This document shows positions 61,354-64,000 of a stretch of DNA of 64,000 nucleotides, piece by piece. The stretch's first letter is position 1, and every line of letters begins with the position of its first letter. The stretch comes from JASTVH01 sp042862465 (GTDB taxonomy: Bacteria; Pseudomonadota; Gammaproteobacteria; Pseudomonadales; Oleiphilaceae), in contig JASTVH010000001.1 of assembly GCA_042862465.1 (NCBI GenBank), positions 496,001 to 560,000 of the forward strand, read 5' to 3'. The position numbers were made by a program, and so were the translations under genes. The notes beneath the pieces are model-generated. The model made no database searches and was not told the DNA's origin. It saw only the letters and a list, made by a program, of their open reading frames with translations.

Positions 61354-63909
61354 ATGATGTGGTCATTCCGGGGTGTAGCGGTTGCGATCCTGATTCTGTT
61401 GGTGGTGGCGAACACCTACGCGCAAACACTGACCCTGGGTGATCAGGATGTGTATTCCCTCAACGATCAGTTGGCCTATGTGGAAGACAGCTCCAAGGCC
61501 CTGACCCTGCAGCAGGTGATCCAGTCGGACCAGTGGCAGCAGAAGCGGGACGCCGACACGCTCAATCTTGGGTTTACCGACAGCGTGGTCTGGCTCAAGA
61601 CATCGATACGCATTCCGGAAAGAACCGACCAGCCCTGGTATCTGGTGATTCCCTATCCGCTTTTGGAAGAAGCTGAGCTGTATGTGCTGCGTGATGGAAG
61701 CCTGCCCGCCGTGTACCAGACCAGCCGCGCCAAGGCCATGGAGGGCCGGCCCCATGCCCAAAGCTATCAGGTTACCCTGCCTTTGCCGCGCGATATCTCC
61801 GGGACCCTCGATCTGGTGCTCAGGGCGAATTCTTCCACATCCCTGCAAGTGCCCCTGGAGCTTTGGCGCCAGGATTACCTGCTAGACCAGTTTGCCCAGG
61901 AAAGTCTGTATTGGGGGGTGTATTTCGGCCTCCTGGGTGCGCTGGTCATCTATAACCTGTTTCTGTTTCTCTCGATCCGTGATCCTGCTTACGGCTACTA
62001 CGTGCTCTATCTGATTGCCCTGAGTCTGCTCATGCTGTGCCTTTCCGGGGTGGGGCAGGCCTTTGTCTGGGCGGAAGCGGTATCGACAACCCGCTACGTC
62101 CTGTCCAGCAGTACCGGCTTTGTCTCATTGTGGGCGCTGCTCTTCGCGCGCAGTTTTCTCAAATGGCGCGGCTTTCCGGCCAGATTGGACCGCAGCATGC
62201 GGGTGACGGCATTGCTGGCGGCGGTGCTGATCGTCATGACACCGTTTTTTCCCATCTATGGGGCCTTGTTATCCGGGCTTCTTGGGGGACTGGTGATTAC
62301 CCTGCTGATCACCGCCGGACTGGCGAGCCTCGTGGCCGGGGTGCCGATTGCCCGGTATTTCGTGCTGGCATGGACAGCGCTGGCCACTGGAGTGGCCCTG
62401 TACCTCCTGAATATCTTTGACCTGCTTCCAGTGAACATCTTTACCAATCACGGCATTGTGGTGGGGTCTGCCGCCGAGGTGCTGCTGCTGTCTTTTGCGT
62501 TGGCCCACCGCATCAAGGAAGAGCGGGCTCATAAAATCGCCGCGCTGGAGCGGCAGCAGCAGGCGGAACGTCGGGTACGGAGGCTGGAGCTGGAGACCCT
62601 GGAGCGGGCCATGCATGATTCGGTTACGCGGTTGCCCAACACCTCTCTGCTCAATCACCGTCTGCGTGAATTGCTGGCCAAGGACTGCCATGTGGCTGTG
62701 GTGCTGGTGCATTATCCGCAGGTGAAGGATATCGCCTCCAGTATGGGGCACAGTCTTGCGGAGACGGTGTTCCTGCAGTTGGCGCAAAAGCTCAATCACG
62801 TCCTGTCCGGCCCGGAGGCGCTGGTGTGTCTGGAGGGCAAGGGGCCAGCCTATGTGGCCATTCCCGAGTTCGGTTCTGCGGCCTTTCTGGTGGACCTGAA
62901 CCGGCTGGATAAACCGCTCACGCCATTTATCGAGTCCATGGCCGGCCAGCACGAGATTTCCGTGAATGCAGTCAGACTGCCGCTGCTGATGATGCATTGC
63001 GGCGTGGCCCAGTATCCGGAAAACGGGGAAACCCCGGAGGTGCTTTTCCAGCATGCCCTGGCGGCCATGGAAAGCAGCATGCGCAGCAAAGTGCCGGTGC
63101 AGATCTATAACGACGATATCTCCGCCTTCGCCCGCAGGCGTCTGGCCCTGATGAGCGCCTTGCCACCGGCCATCGAGGAGGGTGAGCTGGAGTTGTACCT
63201 GCAGCCGCAGATGAGCCAGACAGGGCAGGATCTGGTGGGGGCCGAAGTCCTGCTGCGCTGGAACAGTGCGAAATTCGGGCCGGTGCCGGCTTGGGAGGTG
63301 ATCGACATTGCCGAAAACGCAGGCCTGATGGATCTGCTCTCCCGGTTCGTGGTGCGGGAAGCTCTGAAAACCCTGGCGCGACTTGAAGAATGGGGGTTGC
63401 CCATCACCTGCAGCATCAATTTGTCGGTCAAGAACCTGACCGATACGCATTTCGTCACTGATATGCTGGCGGATGCCCGCAGGCAGGGCGTAGCCATGGA
63501 CCGCCTGGTCTTCGAAGTCACCGAAACCGCCATGATGCAAAACATGGATGTGGTAATCGGGTCATTACTGATGATCGCCGATGGTGGCAGCAAGGTGGCA
63601 CTGGATGACTTTGGTACCGGTTATTCCTCCCTCGCTTACCTGAGCCGGTTGCCCATTCACGAACTGAAGATTGACCGGTGCTTTATCAGCCAGATGAACG
63701 CCAACCGCAATGATCTCTGGATAGTGGAAAACACCCTCAAGCTGGCCGAAACCCTGCAGCTGGAAACCGTGGCCGAAGGGGTGGAAGACAGTGCAACGCT
63801 GGAGCTGCTTACCCAACTGGGCTGTCATCGGGTGCAGGGGTACCAGTTCGCCAGGCCCATGCCGGTGGATCGCTTTTACGAATGGGCCATGGAGCGCAAG
63901 GCGGGCTAG
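61354..63909 (+). CDS. 7TMR-DISM sensor with degenerate GGDEF and EAL domains
   Basis: The 851-residue protein starts MMWSFRGVAVAILILLVVA (signal segment). It has an extracellular 7TMR-DISMED2 domain (about 25-175), seven membrane helices (about 185-385), a short coiled coil, a GGDEF-like domain without GGDEF (about 420-580), and an EAL domain (about 590-845). The EAL motif is EVLLRW; NLSVKNL, DDFGTGYSS and VAEGVED are intact, so c-di-GMP hydrolysis is plausible. It forms an operon with the PilZ fusion 11 bases upstream. Its DISM sensor matches that of the kinase at 9847. Confidence 0.92.
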   Translation: MMWSFRGVAVAILILLVVANTYAQTLTLGDQDVYSLNDQLAYVEDSSKALTLQQVIQSDQWQQKRDADTLNLGFTDSVVWLKTSIRIPERTDQPWYLVIPYPLLEEAELYVLRDGSLPAVYQTSRAKAMEGRPHAQSYQVTLPLPRDISGTLDLVLRANSSTSLQVPLELWRQDYLLDQFAQESLYWGVYFGLLGALVIYNLFLFLSIRDPAYGYYVLYLIALSLLMLCLSGVGQAFVWAEAVSTTRYVLSSSTGFVSLWALLFARSFLKWRGFPARLDRSMRVTALLAAVLIVMTPFFPIYGALLSGLLGGLVITLLITAGLASLVAGVPIARYFVLAWTALATGVALYLLNIFDLLPVNIFTNHGIVVGSAAEVLLLSFALAHRIKEERAHKIAALERQQQAERRVRRLELETLERAMHDSVTRLPNTSLLNHRLRELLAKDCHVAVVLVHYPQVKDIASSMGHSLAETVFLQLAQKLNHVLSGPEALVCLEGKGPAYVAIPEFGSAAFLVDLNRLDKPLTPFIESMAGQHEISVNAVRLPLLMMHCGVAQYPENGETPEVLFQHALAAMESSMRSKVPVQIYNDDISAFARRRLALMSALPPAIEEGELELYLQPQMSQTGQDLVGAEVLLRWNSAKFGPVPAWEVIDIAENAGLMDLLSRFVVREALKTLARLEEWGLPITCSINLSVKNLTDTHFVTDMLADARRQGVAMDRLVFEVTETAMMQNMDVVIGSLLMIADGGSKVALDDFGTGYSSLAYLSRLPIHELKIDRCFISQMNANRNDLWIVENTLKLAETLQLETVAEGVEDSATLELLTQLGCHRVQGYQFARPMPVDRFYEWAMERKAG

Positions 63910-63929
63910 GTTCAAGAATCCGGGGCGCT

Positions 63930-64000
63930 TTAATGGGGCCGGTCCGCTTCCCGTTCGGCATGGTAGTGGGCGTGGATCTGGTCGCTGGTCAAGGTTGACC
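63930..64000 (-). CDS. C-terminal end of an unidentified gene (start outside the window)
   Basis: The minus frame enters at 64000 and ends with TAA at 63930-63932. It reads SDQIHAHYHAEREADRPH, a polar His-rich tail without stops. Too short to name. It converges with the EAL gene. Confidence 0.4.
   Translation of the reverse strand, partial: STLTSDQIHAHYHAEREADRPH

Noticed and set aside
1..64000. CRISPR arrays, rRNA genes, prophage structural genes, replication origin
   Set aside because: Looked for and not seen: no regularly spaced repeats, no rRNA-like stretch, no capsid or terminase-like proteins, no DnaA-box cluster.

Overview
The window looks like chromosomal DNA of a GC-rich marine or halotolerant gammaproteobacterium, plausibly close to Marinobacter or Pseudomonas. 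This is inferred from a two-subunit pyruvate carboxylase, an ectoine-pathway EctA, a KefB/C-type antiporter, a DUF5062 protein, short-form Gnd next to Zwf, YbiT, and many c-di-GMP proteins. I cannot name the species.

Layout. 1-9.3 kb: a UbiA-like membrane enzyme cut by the window edge diverges from an MMPL/RND exporter across a region rich in TGTTAC half-sites. The pycA-pycB operon and a LolA-like/outer-membrane-barrel pair follow. 9.8-18.9 kb: a tripartite 7TMR-DISM hybrid kinase is coupled to a diguanylate cyclase, followed by DedA, a PspA/YiaA pair diverging from an XRE regulator with a YkvA protein, an ectA with no ectB or ectC beside it, and two DUF1328 micro-proteins. Several families of dispersed intergenic repeats and one MITE-like element lie between them.

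19.0-37 kb is the accessory part. It begins beside tRNA-Leu(UAA) and a strongly structured stretch. It holds a type I restriction-modification operon (hsdM, hsdS, a RhuM-Fic gene, hsdR with Cys-rich repeats), an overlapping four-gene cassette of unknown function, a gnd-zwf operon with a lipase, a degraded toxin-antitoxin remnant, a zeta-toxin gene with a small downstream partner, YbiT, and an AbiE toxin-antitoxin pair whose toxin has lost its C-terminus. Transposase scraps and a spaced direct repeat also occur here.

37-64 kb returns to chromosomal genes. These include an isocitrate-dehydrogenase-like enzyme with an internal tandem duplication, a solute-binding protein, an S41 protease, a K+/H+ antiporter, a transglutaminase-like protein and an ADP-ribosylglycohydrolase. 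From 45.9 to 52.9 kb lies a coherent module: ApbE, a PepSY-flavodoxin-reductase fusion, DUF2271, an acidic PepSY protein, an OmpR-type two-component system, a 55-residue acidic membrane peptide and a b-type cytochrome. The same 16-bp sequence occurs at both of its promoter regions, so I infer one regulon for electron transfer in the cell envelope, possibly metal-responsive.

After an IS-derived element with a 4-bp target duplication come a hemolysin-III protein, an esterase, an NfeD/stomatin pair, a LysR regulator diverging from a DJ-1/PfpI protein, a nitrilase, a PilZ-Rossmann fusion and a 7TMR-DISM/EAL protein. The last 71 bases hold the end of a further gene.
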